DNA from: Chryseobacterium sp. c4a
GTDB lineage: Bacteria > Bacteroidota > Bacteroidia > Flavobacteriales > Weeksellaceae
Direction of reading: 5' to 3'
DNA: 35,063 nucleotides
Assembly: GCF_009900745.1 (NCBI RefSeq)
Contig: NZ_WXVU01000028.1
Span: 1 to 35,063, forward strand
A model generated the notes under the pieces. That model was not told the DNA's origin. It saw only the letters and a list, made by a program, of their open reading frames with translations, and made no database searches. The translations under genes were made by a program, and so were the position numbers. Below are positions 8,241-16,406 of the stretch, in pieces. Position 1 is the first letter of the stretch. Each line of letters begins with the position of its first letter.

Positions 8241-8863
8241 AGATCAAGATATTCTTCATTCCCCGGCAGATTCCTAATTCTGTCGATAGGATAGATAAAC
8301 ATATCATCAAAGTCATTTAATGCATTGATGAGCTGGAAGTGGCTGAATTGCTTTATATTTTGTAGAGTAATTTCAGCCTCTTTTATTTTTTTATTCTTTA
8401 AGAGATGTTGTCTCTGTACACCATTCAGAAGATAAGAGTTGGGAGTAAACCAGTCCTTACCTTTTAAAAATAAAAGGTTGGAAAATGAGGTGTCGGTGAT
8501 ATGATTATTCTTAACGATGATGATTTCTTCAGCCTTAGATTTCATTTTCATTTTATCTAATTCTTTACGATCTTCAAATTTGAAAGAATAATCGAAACTG
8601 TTGTTTTCTACGAGTTGGAAATCCTGAATTTCAGGGATAGCATAAGGAATCATCTGAGTACGGATCCTTTTATCAAGATCATAAGAGATTCTCAGTTTGA
8701 AAAGCCCGTCTTCATCATGCTCCAGGTTTTTGTAGATCTTGGCCAGATCAATAGAGCCCTCTTTACCAAAGTGGGAAAATGTTTGATTGACACGTTTTTG
8801 ATGGAGTTCCAATAGAAAAATCTCCTGATCTTCTACCTTAATGCTTTCAATGAATTGGGACAT
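8237..8863 (-). CDS. Aminotransferase class IV protein, probable aminodeoxychorismate lyase (PabC-like)
   Basis: A class IV PLP enzyme of 208 residues, shorter than the roughly 270 of E. coli PabC; the N-terminal part is compact. Family features are the segment EEIIIVKNNHITDTSFSNLL (the E...ITD..SN pattern), then WFTPNSYLLNGVQRQHLL (P...LL.G..R). The PLP lysine probably lies in DKMKMKSKAEE. It overlaps the 3' end of the pabB-like gene by 17 bases. That coupling supports the job of splitting 4-amino-4-deoxychorismate into p-aminobenzoate and pyruvate for folate. A D-amino-acid or branched-chain aminotransferase is the alternative, less likely given the neighbour. Its stop codon overlaps that of menD on the other strand. 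Confidence 0.8.
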   Translation of the reverse strand: MSQFIESIKVEDQEIFLLELHQKRVNQTFSHFGKEGSIDLAKIYKNLEHDEDGLFKLRISYDLDKRIRTQMIPYAIPEIQDFQLVENNSFDYSFKFEDRKELDKMKMKSKAEEIIIVKNNHITDTSFSNLLFLKGKDWFTPNSYLLNGVQRQHLLKNKKIKEAEITLQNIKQFSHFQLINALNDFDDMFIYPIDRIRNLPGNEEYLDL

Positions 8864-9824
8864 AGATTTTATTTTTCATTTCCTGATATTCGTCTTCTAA
8901 TTTACTCATGTGCGTTATACCGCCTCCGCTTTTGAAATAGAGTTGATCGCCCTCTTTTTCAATAAAACGTATCATTACACAGCTGTCGACATTTTTTCCG
9001 TCAAACCAGCCGCAAACACCTGTGTAGTATCCTCGGTCATAGCCTTCTGCTTCCTGGATAATTTCCAGGGTTTTAGGTTTGGGTGCACCTAAAATAGATC
9101 CTGCAGGAAGAAGTTTTTGCATAATACTTCCCAATTTACCATCAAATTCAGGCTTTAATACTCCTGAAATTTCAGAACTCATGGCATATAAATCCTTTTG
9201 CTGGGTTTTGATAAAGTCAATATGCTGAAACTGATCTACACATACATCATCTGCAACCATGCTCAGGTCATTGCGGAGTAAATCTACGACTGTATAATGC
9301 TCAGCTTTTTCCTTCGGGTCGTTCTTCAGGATGTCTGCTGCATTTTCTATGGAGGCATCAATAGTGCCTTTCATAGGATAAGTTAAAATTTTACCGTTAA
9401 TGATCTTCACAAAAGTTTCAGGAGAAAAAAATACAAAAAAATCTTTATAAAAAATCTTGTATTTGGCTTCAGAGTGATAAAAAATTTCTTCTAGGCTTAA
9501 ATTTGTCTCTATTTTGGTTTTTCGGGTATAGTTAACCAAATAGGAATTTCCGAGTCGAATATTTTTTTGAACTTTATCAAACCCTGTTTTAAAGCTTTCC
9601 AGGGTTTCTGGAAAGGAGTTCCATTCTACTTTTTTATCAAGTGTATGTGTCTTTTTTTTGGTTGAAAAGTTTTGAAAATCAATAAGTAATCCTGATTTTT
9701 CAATCTCATTTTCTTTATAGACTTCAACATTCTCTGAAAGGAAATCGATAACAAAGAAATAGGGAACCTTCTGAAGGGAAAGCTCGTCCATTTCCATAAA
9801 TTTTTGATGATTCACTGAAAACAT
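8847..9824 (-). CDS. pabB: Aminodeoxychorismate synthase component I (PabB)
   Basis: A chorismate-binding enzyme of 325 residues containing essentially only the catalytic domain; E. coli PabB is about 450. Motifs include NYTRKTKI, LTYPMKGTIDAS, the basic AGSILGAPKPKTLEIIQEAE signature (about 238-258), GYDRGYYTGVCGWFDG and FKSGGGITHMSKLEDEYQE, which bind chorismate and Mg. The PIKGT-type motif appears here as PMKGT; a lysine at this place is typical of PabB and distinguishes it from anthranilate synthase. It converts chorismate, with ammonia from a separate glutaminase (PabA, not in this window), to aminodeoxychorismate for the overlapping lyase gene. A promoter box TATTTTTG (minus strand, 9829-9836) sits 4 bases before the start. 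Confidence 0.9.
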   Translation of the reverse strand: MFSVNHQKFMEMDELSLQKVPYFFVIDFLSENVEVYKENEIEKSGLLIDFQNFSTKKKTHTLDKKVEWNSFPETLESFKTGFDKVQKNIRLGNSYLVNYTRKTKIETNLSLEEIFYHSEAKYKIFYKDFFVFFSPETFVKIINGKILTYPMKGTIDASIENAADILKNDPKEKAEHYTVVDLLRNDLSMVADDVCVDQFQHIDFIKTQQKDLYAMSSEISGVLKPEFDGKLGSIMQKLLPAGSILGAPKPKTLEIIQEAEGYDRGYYTGVCGWFDGKNVDSCVMIRFIEKEGDQLYFKSGGGITHMSKLEDEYQEMKNKIYVPIH

Positions 9825-9828
9825 TCCG

Positions 9829-9856
9829 CAAAAATAATTATTGATGTTTACTTTTG
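9829..9856. promoter_or_regulatory. Divergent pair of -7 boxes (pabB left, membrane gene right)
   Basis: The minus strand has TATTTTTG at 9829-9836 and the plus strand TACTTTTG at 9849-9856; both match TAnnTTTG. The right-hand box contains the in-frame TTG at 9854, so the downstream gene should start later, at 9869 or 9872. No good -33 element is seen for either. Confidence 0.4.
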
Positions 9857-9868
9857 CATAAAATTTTT

Positions 9869-10594
9869 ATGATGCAGAGCAAATATCCTCAGAAACCGGG
9901 AATTGATTTTATCTTGAAGCAGGCTTTTTTTTACTGGAATAAAACACTGGTTTTTCAGTTGATGTTTTCAATGATCTTTTTTGGAATCTTTTTGACCTCC
10001 CTTTTCTTTTTCGGAAACTGGTATGGAATATGGGAACAAAATCAGGTGTTAACAGAAGCGCTGAGAGAAGGAACGAAAGCCTATATGGAGAAAATTGCGG
10101 AACTAAGTGCCACTGAAAGTTATCAAATGTTCACCCTTGCCATCTGGGCAACCACCGCATTTCTATATCCCTTGAATCTTGGAATGTTTCAAATCTTCAG
10201 AAAACTTGATCTCAATGAAAAAATTGAACTTGGAGACTTGTTTGTAGGGTATAACGGAATCAACTTTTTTAAATACCTTGGATATTATCTGTTCTGGTTC
10301 ATGATCTACAGGTTTACAATGCCTACGATTCTTCTGGCGATTATTTGGGTCGCAGTAACGATATTTGTTGCCCCATTGATGTTTTTCACCAATAAAAGAA
10401 TATTTGAAGCGATTTCTTTAAACTTTAAGGCGCTGAAAATGTATTTTGTAGAAATCATGGTGTGTATATTCGTTGCAGTTTTATTTAAGTATTTGGGATT
10501 CAGTTTGTTTTTAATTGGAGGTCTTTTTACATTTCCTTTCTGGAATGCCATGATCTATTCATTGTATAAGACTGTATTTTCTGAGAAAAGCTAA
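9869..10594 (+). CDS. Polytopic membrane protein, function unknown
   Basis: About 241 residues with five or six hydrophobic segments (for example LVFQLMFSMIFFGIFLTSLF, ILLAIIWVAVTIFVAPLMF, FLIGGLFTFPFW). I place the start at ATG 9869; the next codon (9872) is also ATG, and the frame could open from TTG 9854, but that lies inside the promoter box. It is a diverged paralogue of the next gene: ELGDLFVGYNGINFFKYL aligns with EFSDLFIGYRQNFVNIL, and APLMFFTNKRIFEAISLNFK aligns with YPILLFENASAIDALSKSFN. Proteins of this shape have sometimes been labelled beta-carotene monooxygenase; nothing here supports that, as no iron-binding histidines are visible. Function unknown. Confidence 0.85.
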   Translation: MMQSKYPQKPGIDFILKQAFFYWNKTLVFQLMFSMIFFGIFLTSLFFFGNWYGIWEQNQVLTEALREGTKAYMEKIAELSATESYQMFTLAIWATTAFLYPLNLGMFQIFRKLDLNEKIELGDLFVGYNGINFFKYLGYYLFWFMIYRFTMPTILLAIIWVAVTIFVAPLMFFTNKRIFEAISLNFKALKMYFVEIMVCIFVAVLFKYLGFSLFLIGGLFTFPFWNAMIYSLYKTVFSEKS

Positions 10595-10666
10595 ATTTCG
10601 ATTGAGTTTAATGTGTTTTTTTATCAAAAAAAGGTAAATTTGGTAAAATCATTAAATATTTAAACT

Positions 10667-11401
10667 ATGTCTGAATTTAACGAATTTGATCAGCAAGGTT
10701 CTGTTCCCAGCAGGGAAACCGGATCTATCATTTCACATGCCTTTGACATGTATAAAGGTGTTTTTGGTTACGCTATTGTAGCTATGATTATCTATATCAT
10801 CGGAGTAAGTATTATCCAGGGAGTTACTGGATTCAACTCTGCTGCCATAGTAGATGAAATGAAATCTTCAGGTGATTATGGAAACTTTAGATACTGGGAA
10901 ACTCCAGGATTCTCGATGTATACAACATTCTCCAGTATTTTTTTATTGCTATTGACTCCTCTGTATGTAGGATTGATCTATATGGTGAATAAATTTAATA
11001 CAAAGAATCCAATTGAATTTTCTGACTTGTTTATTGGATATCGTCAGAATTTTGTTAATATATTGATTTATAGCTTGATTTCAGGAGTTATTTCCTCTAT
11101 TGCAATTGGGTTTTGTTTTCTTCCTTTTATCTTTATTTATCCTTTCCTTTTATTAGGATATCCAATTTTGCTATTTGAAAACGCATCAGCTATTGATGCT
11201 TTAAGCAAATCATTCAATCTTGCAAAAGAAAACTATGGAACATTTTTAGGGGCGAGTTTCCTTGGACTATTGATTTCATTTGCAGGAATCATTCTGTGCG
11301 GAATCGGGCTTATTCTGACCGCTCCGTTCATTATGATCGTGATGTATTCTACCTATTGTGCCTTTGTTGGGAAGCCAAGACAGATTATGTTTACAAAATA
11401 A
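10667..11401 (+). CDS. Polytopic membrane protein, paralogue of the preceding gene
   Basis: The protein has 244 residues: a short polar N-terminus (MSEFNEFDQQGSVPSRETGS) and five or six hydrophobic segments (YAIVAMIIYIIGVSII, IFLLLLTPLYVGLIYMV, FCFLPFIFIYPFLLLGYPI, FLGLLISFAGIILCGIGLIL). The DLFIGY motif and the helix after the YPILLFENASAIDAL segment recur in the upstream gene, so the pair arose by an old duplication. The arrangement resembles DUF975-like membrane proteins, but I cannot assign it firmly. A -7 box TAAATTTG lies at 10635-10642, giving it its own likely promoter. It sits 20 bases before the AI-2E permease gene and is probably co-transcribed with it. Confidence 0.85.
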   Translation: MSEFNEFDQQGSVPSRETGSIISHAFDMYKGVFGYAIVAMIIYIIGVSIIQGVTGFNSAAIVDEMKSSGDYGNFRYWETPGFSMYTTFSSIFLLLLTPLYVGLIYMVNKFNTKNPIEFSDLFIGYRQNFVNILIYSLISGVISSIAIGFCFLPFIFIYPFLLLGYPILLFENASAIDALSKSFNLAKENYGTFLGASFLGLLISFAGIILCGIGLILTAPFIMIVMYSTYCAFVGKPRQIMFTK

Positions 11402-11421
11402 TAAAGATAAAATAATATCTG

Positions 11422-12480
11422 ATGAATAAAGACAATCAAATAAGCAGTGTTGCCATAAAGCAGGTTTCTTTGCTCGCCATTATTTTGGTGTTGGCAGGTT
11501 TGATCTGCTTTAACCTTGCATTGTTTATTCCATCGGTTTTAGGAGCGATTACCATTTATGTAGTTTGTCGGAAGTATAATTTCTATCTTCAGGAGGAAAA
11601 GAAATGGAAGCCTTCTCTGGCAGCTTTTTTATTGATGTTGGCGAGTCTTATTGTTCTGATTTTGCCTATTTATTTTATTGCGGATCTGATTATCGATAAA
11701 TTAGGGAACGCTCAGGCTTATATGGATAAATTCAATGTGTTTTTAGATAAAATACATTCGTACATCCAAACCAAAACAGGTTTTGATATTCTAAGCCAGG
11801 AAAATATGAATAAGCTGAAAAGCTTTGTAGGAAAATTTTCTACTTCAGCATTGAGCGGAACATTCAATACGCTTACAGTAGTCATGTCAATGTACTTTAT
11901 TCTGTATTTTATGTTGGAAAAGCCGAGATTGTTTGAGAGAATTCTGACAAATTCAGCGCCATTAAAAAGATCAAATATTTCTTTAATTGGCGATAAGATG
12001 AGAAAATTGATTATGGCAAATGCTATAGGAATTCCTGTTGTTGCGATTGGGCAGGGGATTGTTGCTCTTATAGGATATCTTATCTTCGGAGCCCCGGGAG
12101 CAGTTTTGCTTTTTGCTTTAACGGCAGCTTCTTCTGTTATTCCGGTAGTGGGAACCGCTATTGTTTATGTGCCTGTATGTATTTTTATGATTGCAGAAGG
12201 AAACACCGGACAAGGATTAGGGCTTGCTATTTACTGTGTCGTGGTAGTAGGACTTACAGATAACCTTCTTCGTTTTACGCTTTTAAAGAAACTGGAAAAT
12301 ATCCACCCACTAAATACAGTATTCGGAATTATCATGGGAATGAATCTGTTTGGCTTTATGGGGCTTATTTTTGGCCCTATTCTGATTTCCTTGACTCTTC
12401 TTCTGATACAAGTATATAGAAATGAGTTTGTAGATGAAAAAGCACCTCCTGATCTGGAATTACCTAATCAAGGAGAATAG
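11422..12480 (+). CDS. AI-2E family transporter (PerM/TqsA-like permease)
   Basis: An inner-membrane protein of 352 residues, the normal length for the AI-2E transporter family. Two N-terminal transmembrane segments (VSLLAIILVLAGLICFNLAL and the next) are followed by a third (LLMLASLIVLILPIYFIADL), a soluble helical stretch (about residues 90-150), and a C-terminal bundle with PGAVLLFALTAASSVIPVVG and NTVFGIIMGMNLFGFMGLIF, the conserved GxxGxxxGP-like end (GLIFGPILIS). Members include exporters of AI-2 or related solutes and Na+/H+ antiporters, so the substrate cannot be read from sequence. It is in a plus-strand run with the two membrane proteins and the DUF3820 gene (gaps of 20 and 29 bases). 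Confidence 0.92.
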   Translation: MNKDNQISSVAIKQVSLLAIILVLAGLICFNLALFIPSVLGAITIYVVCRKYNFYLQEEKKWKPSLAAFLLMLASLIVLILPIYFIADLIIDKLGNAQAYMDKFNVFLDKIHSYIQTKTGFDILSQENMNKLKSFVGKFSTSALSGTFNTLTVVMSMYFILYFMLEKPRLFERILTNSAPLKRSNISLIGDKMRKLIMANAIGIPVVAIGQGIVALIGYLIFGAPGAVLLFALTAASSVIPVVGTAIVYVPVCIFMIAEGNTGQGLGLAIYCVVVVGLTDNLLRFTLLKKLENIHPLNTVFGIIMGMNLFGFMGLIFGPILISLTLLLIQVYRNEFVDEKAPPDLELPNQGE

Positions 12481-12509
12481 AAAGATAAATTGATTTAATT
12501 ATATAAAAA

Positions 12510-12746
12510 GTGGAGGGAATAAATCCGGAAATATTAAAAGAAATCTGTGTTTTTAAAATGCCTTTTGGTAAATATGAAGGAACAGTTTTGATTGATCTTC
12601 CAATAAGTTATCTGGAATGGTTCAATAAAAATGGAATGCCTAAAGGGAAATTGGGAATGCAGCTATCAACCGTTTATGAAATCAAATTAAATGGGCTGAT
12701 GGATCTGCTGGCACCAATCAGGGCTTCAGTAAGGAATGGATTGTAA
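12510..12746 (+). CDS. DUF3820 family small protein (GTG start)
   Basis: A 78-residue protein matching the DUF3820 pattern: KMPFGKYEGTVLIDLPISYL, EWFNKNGMPKGKLG, then STVYEIKLNGLMDLL. The start is GTG at 12510. An internal ATG at 12558 would cut into the residues that precede MPFGKY in relatives, so GTG is preferred. Some database records call this a quorum-sensing-regulated virulence factor, but the biochemical role is unknown. It is the last gene of the plus-strand unit and is followed by a strong hairpin. Confidence 0.88.
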   Translation: MEGINPEILKEICVFKMPFGKYEGTVLIDLPISYLEWFNKNGMPKGKLGMQLSTVYEIKLNGLMDLLAPIRASVRNGL

Positions 12747-12771
12747 AAAATAAAAACATTCTGTTTGAGAT

Positions 12772-12808
12772 ATAGTTTCGGCGGCTTCGAAGAAGCCGCC
12801 GAAACTAT
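12772..12808. terminator. Bidirectional hairpin between convergent genes (DUF3820 and uvrB)
   Basis: A 17-bp perfect stem (12772-12788 with 12792-12808) closes a 3-base loop and contains the core GCGGCTTCGAAGAAGCCGC. It separates the convergent ends at 12746 and 12823. The same core recurs in the hairpin at 31779-31815. Confidence 0.85.
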
Positions 12809-12822
12809 TTATTAGGTATTCT

Positions 12823-14814
12823 TTAAGTCTTTAAAGCAGCAATTTCATCCCTTAGCTTAGCCGCTTTAATAAAGTCAAGACTTTTAGCGGCAGCTTCCAT
12901 TTCTTTCTGCTTCTGCTCGATCATTTTTTCAACATCTTCGCTGGCATAGGTCGCTTTAACTTCGGCAACTTTTTGAAGAATTTCTTTCTGAGTATATTTT
13001 TCATCCGGGAAGTCTTTGCTTCTTCCTACAAGATTTTCGGATATTTTTTTGTTGAGCGCTTTCGGTACCATGCCATTGTCTTCATTGTACTTCATTTGTT
13101 TTGCGCGGCGGTATTCGGTTTCATCTAATGTTGCCTGCATAGATTTGGTAATCTTATCAGCATACATAATGGCTTTTCCATTGATATTTCTAGCGGCACG
13201 CCCTACAGTTTGAATCATTGACCTTCTGCTTCTCAACATTCCTTCTTTATCAGCATCTAAAATAGCAACTAATGAAACTTCCGGTAAATCCAATCCTTCT
13301 CTCAACAAGTTGACCCCAATCAAAACATCAAAAAGGCCTAAACGAAGATCCTGCATAATCTGAATACGTTCCAGCGTTTCAACATCAGAGTGAATATACC
13401 TTGTTCTAATCCCAAATTTGGTAAAGTATTTGGTAAGTTCTTCAGCCATTTTCTTTGTTAAAGTAGTGACCAAAACCCTTTCATCAGCATCCGCTCTTTT
13501 TTGGATCTCTTCCATTAAATCATCAATCTGATTTAAGCTGGGTCTTACTTCAATGATTGGATCAAGAAGACCTGTTGGACGAATAATCTGCTCAATATAA
13601 GCTCCTCCTGTTTTTTCCAGCTCATAATCAGCTGGAGTTGCAGAAACATACACTACCTGATTTTGAATGGCTTCAAATTCTTCAAATTTTAAAGGCCTGT
13701 TATCCATAGCAGCAGGAAGTCTGAATCCATATTCTACTAATGCTTCTTTTCTGCTTCGGTCACCACCATACATGGCATGAACCTGAGGAACTGTTACGTG
13801 GCTTTCATCAATAACCATTAAGAAATCTTTAGGGAAATAATCAATCAGGCAGAAAGGTCTTGTTCCCGGAAGTCTTCCGTCAAGATATCGGGAATAGTTC
13901 TCAATTCCTGAGCAATAGCCTAATTCCTTAATCATTTCCAGATCCAGTTCTGTTCTTTCCTGAAGTCGTTTTGCTTCCAGTGGCTTGCCTATAGAGCTGA
14001 AGAAATCTACCTGTTTTACCATATCATCCTGAATATCTTTAATTGCTCCATTTAGGGTTTCCTTTGAGGTAACAAAAAGGTTCGCCGGATAGATTTGTAT
14101 TTGATCGAAATTATCTTCTACATTTCCACTAACGGGATCAAAGCTTTGAATCTTTTCAATTTCATCCCCAAAAAACTGGATTCTGATCGCATTATCTGTA
14201 TAAGCTGGAAAAACATCAATGACATCTCCTTTTACACGAAATGTACCTCTTTGGAACTCGTTTAACGTTCTTGCATATAAAGCATTAACTAAAGAGTGAA
14301 GGAGTGCGGTTCTCGTAACTTTTTCACCAGTAGCAATGGAAATTAATGATTTATGGAATTCTGTTGGATTTCCAATACCGTAAATACATGAAACGGAAGC
14401 TACGATCAGAACATCTCTTCTCCCTGAGAGAAGGCTTGCTGTAGCAGAAAGACGTAACTTTTCAACTTCTTCATTAATGCTCAGGTCTTTTTCAATATAA
14501 GTTCCGGTTGTGGCAATATAAGCCTCCGGTTGATAGTAATCATAGTAACTGACAAAGTATTCTACTGCATTTTCGGGAAAGAATTCTTTAAATTCCATGA
14601 AAAGCTGTGCAGCAAGAGTTTTATTATGAGCAAGAACCAAGGTGGGACGTTGAACATTTTGAACAAGATTGGCAACTGTAAAAGTTTTACCGGATCCTGT
14701 TACTCCAAGAAGAGTCTGGTATTTTTCACCAATCTCTATTCCTGCAGTTAATTTATCAATGGCTTGGGGCTGATCCCCGGTGGGTTTATATTCTGATTGA
14801 AGCTTAAAATCCAT
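12823..14814 (-). CDS. uvrB: UvrABC excision nuclease subunit B
   Basis: The damage-verifying helicase-like subunit of nucleotide excision repair. Starting at ATG 14814 (MDFKLQSEYKPTGDQPQAI) the protein has 663 residues, the usual length. A start 21 bases upstream is also open but overlaps the promoter box at 14833-14840. Motifs: Walker A GVTGSGKT (37-44), the DNA-inserting beta-hairpin YDYYQPEAY (91-99), Walker B-like DESH, the helicase motif VI QTVGRAARN, and the C-terminal UVR domain (MIEQKQKEMEAAAKSLDFIK to the end) that contacts UvrC. It is a single gene; uvrA and uvrC are not here. Confidence 0.97.
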   Translation of the reverse strand: MDFKLQSEYKPTGDQPQAIDKLTAGIEIGEKYQTLLGVTGSGKTFTVANLVQNVQRPTLVLAHNKTLAAQLFMEFKEFFPENAVEYFVSYYDYYQPEAYIATTGTYIEKDLSINEEVEKLRLSATASLLSGRRDVLIVASVSCIYGIGNPTEFHKSLISIATGEKVTRTALLHSLVNALYARTLNEFQRGTFRVKGDVIDVFPAYTDNAIRIQFFGDEIEKIQSFDPVSGNVEDNFDQIQIYPANLFVTSKETLNGAIKDIQDDMVKQVDFFSSIGKPLEAKRLQERTELDLEMIKELGYCSGIENYSRYLDGRLPGTRPFCLIDYFPKDFLMVIDESHVTVPQVHAMYGGDRSRKEALVEYGFRLPAAMDNRPLKFEEFEAIQNQVVYVSATPADYELEKTGGAYIEQIIRPTGLLDPIIEVRPSLNQIDDLMEEIQKRADADERVLVTTLTKKMAEELTKYFTKFGIRTRYIHSDVETLERIQIMQDLRLGLFDVLIGVNLLREGLDLPEVSLVAILDADKEGMLRSRRSMIQTVGRAARNINGKAIMYADKITKSMQATLDETEYRRAKQMKYNEDNGMVPKALNKKISENLVGRSKDFPDEKYTQKEILQKVAEVKATYASEDVEKMIEQKQKEMEAAAKSLDFIKAAKLRDEIAALKT

Positions 14815-14832
14815 AAGAAAGAATGTATAGAA

Positions 14833-14840
14833 CAAAAATA
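14833..14840 (-). promoter_or_regulatory. -7 promoter box of uvrB
   Basis: The minus strand reads TATTTTTG (TAnnTTTG), 19 bases before the ATG at 14814. It overlaps the more distal ATG at 14835, which favours the shorter UvrB. Confidence 0.45.
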
Positions 14841-14973
14841 CGAAAGAAATTATTAGACATGATAAAGTTTTGGTGATGAATATTTTGAATATAAAAACTT
14901 CTGTTTATTGTTCATTTGGCGTTGCTTTCTATTGAGAAAAGCTTTTTGTAAAGAAAAATAGCATGATTAGATA

Positions 14974-14997
14974 CAAAAAAAGCGCTTTAAAAGCGCT
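14974..14997 (-). terminator. Intrinsic terminator of the blaI-M56 operon
   Basis: AGCGCTT and AAGCGCT arms (14981-14997) are followed on the minus strand by a run of seven T residues. It starts 7 bases after the stop of the M56 gene (15004). Confidence 0.8.
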
Positions 14998-15003
14998 CCC
15001 TTC

Positions 15004-16404
15004 TCATTGTTTTGCGAAGTTCATGGTTACCGGAATTGTCAACACTGATGCGATGGGCTGTCCATTCTTTGTTGCTGGTTTCCAGTTTGTTTCGTTGCTG
15101 ATGATGGTCATCGTTCTAAGGAATTCCTTATTGAAGGTATCATTAATTCCTGAGGTTGTTATATTAGTAGCCTTTCCTATTGGATCTATATGAACATAGG
15201 CCATTGACTTTATAATCCCATTTATAGGTTCAAGAATACTCGTGTCCATGGTTTGGGCTATTTTGGCTCTAAGATCCCTCATGCCGTTTGGGTACTCTGC
15301 ATTGACAAAGTTTTTATCATCCTGGATATTTGTGTTTTTACCTTCTTGGTCTTTTTTAGGAGATATGGTGTCAGTAACAGATTTTAAAACTTCTTTCTTC
15401 AGTTCAGTAGGAGTAGTAGAATCCTCTTCTTGAAGAATGTCTTCCGGTAGATTTTTCATAGAATACTGTACAATCTTTGTTGTTTCAGTATTGGAAGTAT
15501 TCATAGGGGTGGAAGTATGCTCCAATTCTGTATTGTTCTCAGGGCTAGCAGAAGTATGAGCATAAGTTTTTTCTGAAAGTAATGCTGTAGCCACTACAAG
15601 GGTAGTAACGCCAATGGCTTTTCGAAATAAGCTGAATTTGGTTTTTTGGGATTTCATCATAATAAATCTTTTTTTGGTGTTGTTGAAATTAAGAGAATGG
15701 GTAAGAGCCAAATTTTGACTGCCCATGAGCTCATCCAGAATTAAGTTCTGATACTCTTTAAGGTTAAATTTATGATTCAATACAGCTTCATCTGCCAAAA
15801 ATTCATGATTGGTAATGACTGCCTTCTTATACAAGAATACAACAGGGTTGAACCAAGTAAGGATTTTTATAATATCAATAACAATTAGGTCTAGACTGTG
15901 TTTCTGATCTATATGGCTTTTTTCGTGAAGAAATATTCTTGGGTCAATGCTATCATTTTTTATGTATTCTTTTCCTATATAGATGGTATTCCAAAAGCTA
16001 AACGGTGAGAGTTTCTTCTGAGTGATGACAATATTGTAATTTTGATAAGACGACTTTTTTCCCTGTATTCTTTTTATGACTAAAAGAGATAAGATACTTT
16101 TCGCCAATATTAAAAAGGTAACAATTATATAAACACTCCATATTAGGCTCATCCAATCAAAACTCTCTTGTCTATGCTGTGTGTTGGCAACATATTGTAC
16201 AGCTTCTTCAATAATCAGTTGTGGATGGATTGCTTTTGGTGCCTGTATGGTAAATGTAATAAATGGAATTGCGTACGACAGGATCAGTGAGCTTAGTAAA
16301 TAGATACGATTGAACCTATACATTTTCTCTTTCTCCAAAAACAGATAATACACAGCTATGAAAAGCGATGAGCAAAGAATTATTTTTAGAATAATAGTTA
16401 ACAT
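15004..16404 (-). CDS. BlaR1/M56 family sensor metallopeptidase with TonB-like C-terminus
   Basis: A membrane protein of 466 residues. Three N-terminal membrane helices (within 1-110) lead to a cytoplasmic zinc peptidase domain with H160-E161-x-x-H164 (FLHEKSHIDQKH) and the third ligand region NHEFLADEAVL (E201). A fourth helix follows (about 263-279), then a Ser/Thr-rich periplasmic stretch and a C-terminal domain (about 370-466) that reads like a TonB C-terminal domain (NWKPATKNGQPIASVLTIPV). The M56 family includes BlaR1/MecR1, which trigger cleavage of their BlaI-type repressor. The repressor gene is 2 bases upstream, so a sensing role is likely. No penicillin-binding sensor domain or beta-lactamase gene is present, so the signal is probably not a beta-lactam; the TonB-like tail may contact an outer-membrane partner. 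Confidence 0.9.
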   Translation of the reverse strand: MLTIILKIILCSSLFIAVYYLFLEKEKMYRFNRIYLLSSLILSYAIPFITFTIQAPKAIHPQLIIEEAVQYVANTQHRQESFDWMSLIWSVYIIVTFLILAKSILSLLVIKRIQGKKSSYQNYNIVITQKKLSPFSFWNTIYIGKEYIKNDSIDPRIFLHEKSHIDQKHSLDLIVIDIIKILTWFNPVVFLYKKAVITNHEFLADEAVLNHKFNLKEYQNLILDELMGSQNLALTHSLNFNNTKKRFIMMKSQKTKFSLFRKAIGVTTLVVATALLSEKTYAHTSASPENNTELEHTSTPMNTSNTETTKIVQYSMKNLPEDILQEEDSTTPTELKKEVLKSVTDTISPKKDQEGKNTNIQDDKNFVNAEYPNGMRDLRAKIAQTMDTSILEPINGIIKSMAYVHIDPIGKATNITTSGINDTFNKEFLRTMTIISNETNWKPATKNGQPIASVLTIPVTMNFAKQ

Positions 16405-16406
16405 AG

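Noticed and set aside
9854..9868. TTG start for the first membrane protein gene
   Set aside because: The TTG lies inside the -7 promoter box, and ATG codons at 9869 and 9872 are well placed.
9869..11401. Beta-carotene monooxygenase label for the paralogous membrane proteins
   Set aside because: No iron-binding histidine set or propeller pattern is visible; the proteins are plain multi-helix membrane proteins.
14815..14835. Longer UvrB start at 14835
   Set aside because: Family members begin at the MxFKLQSE segment, and the upstream ATG overlaps the promoter box.
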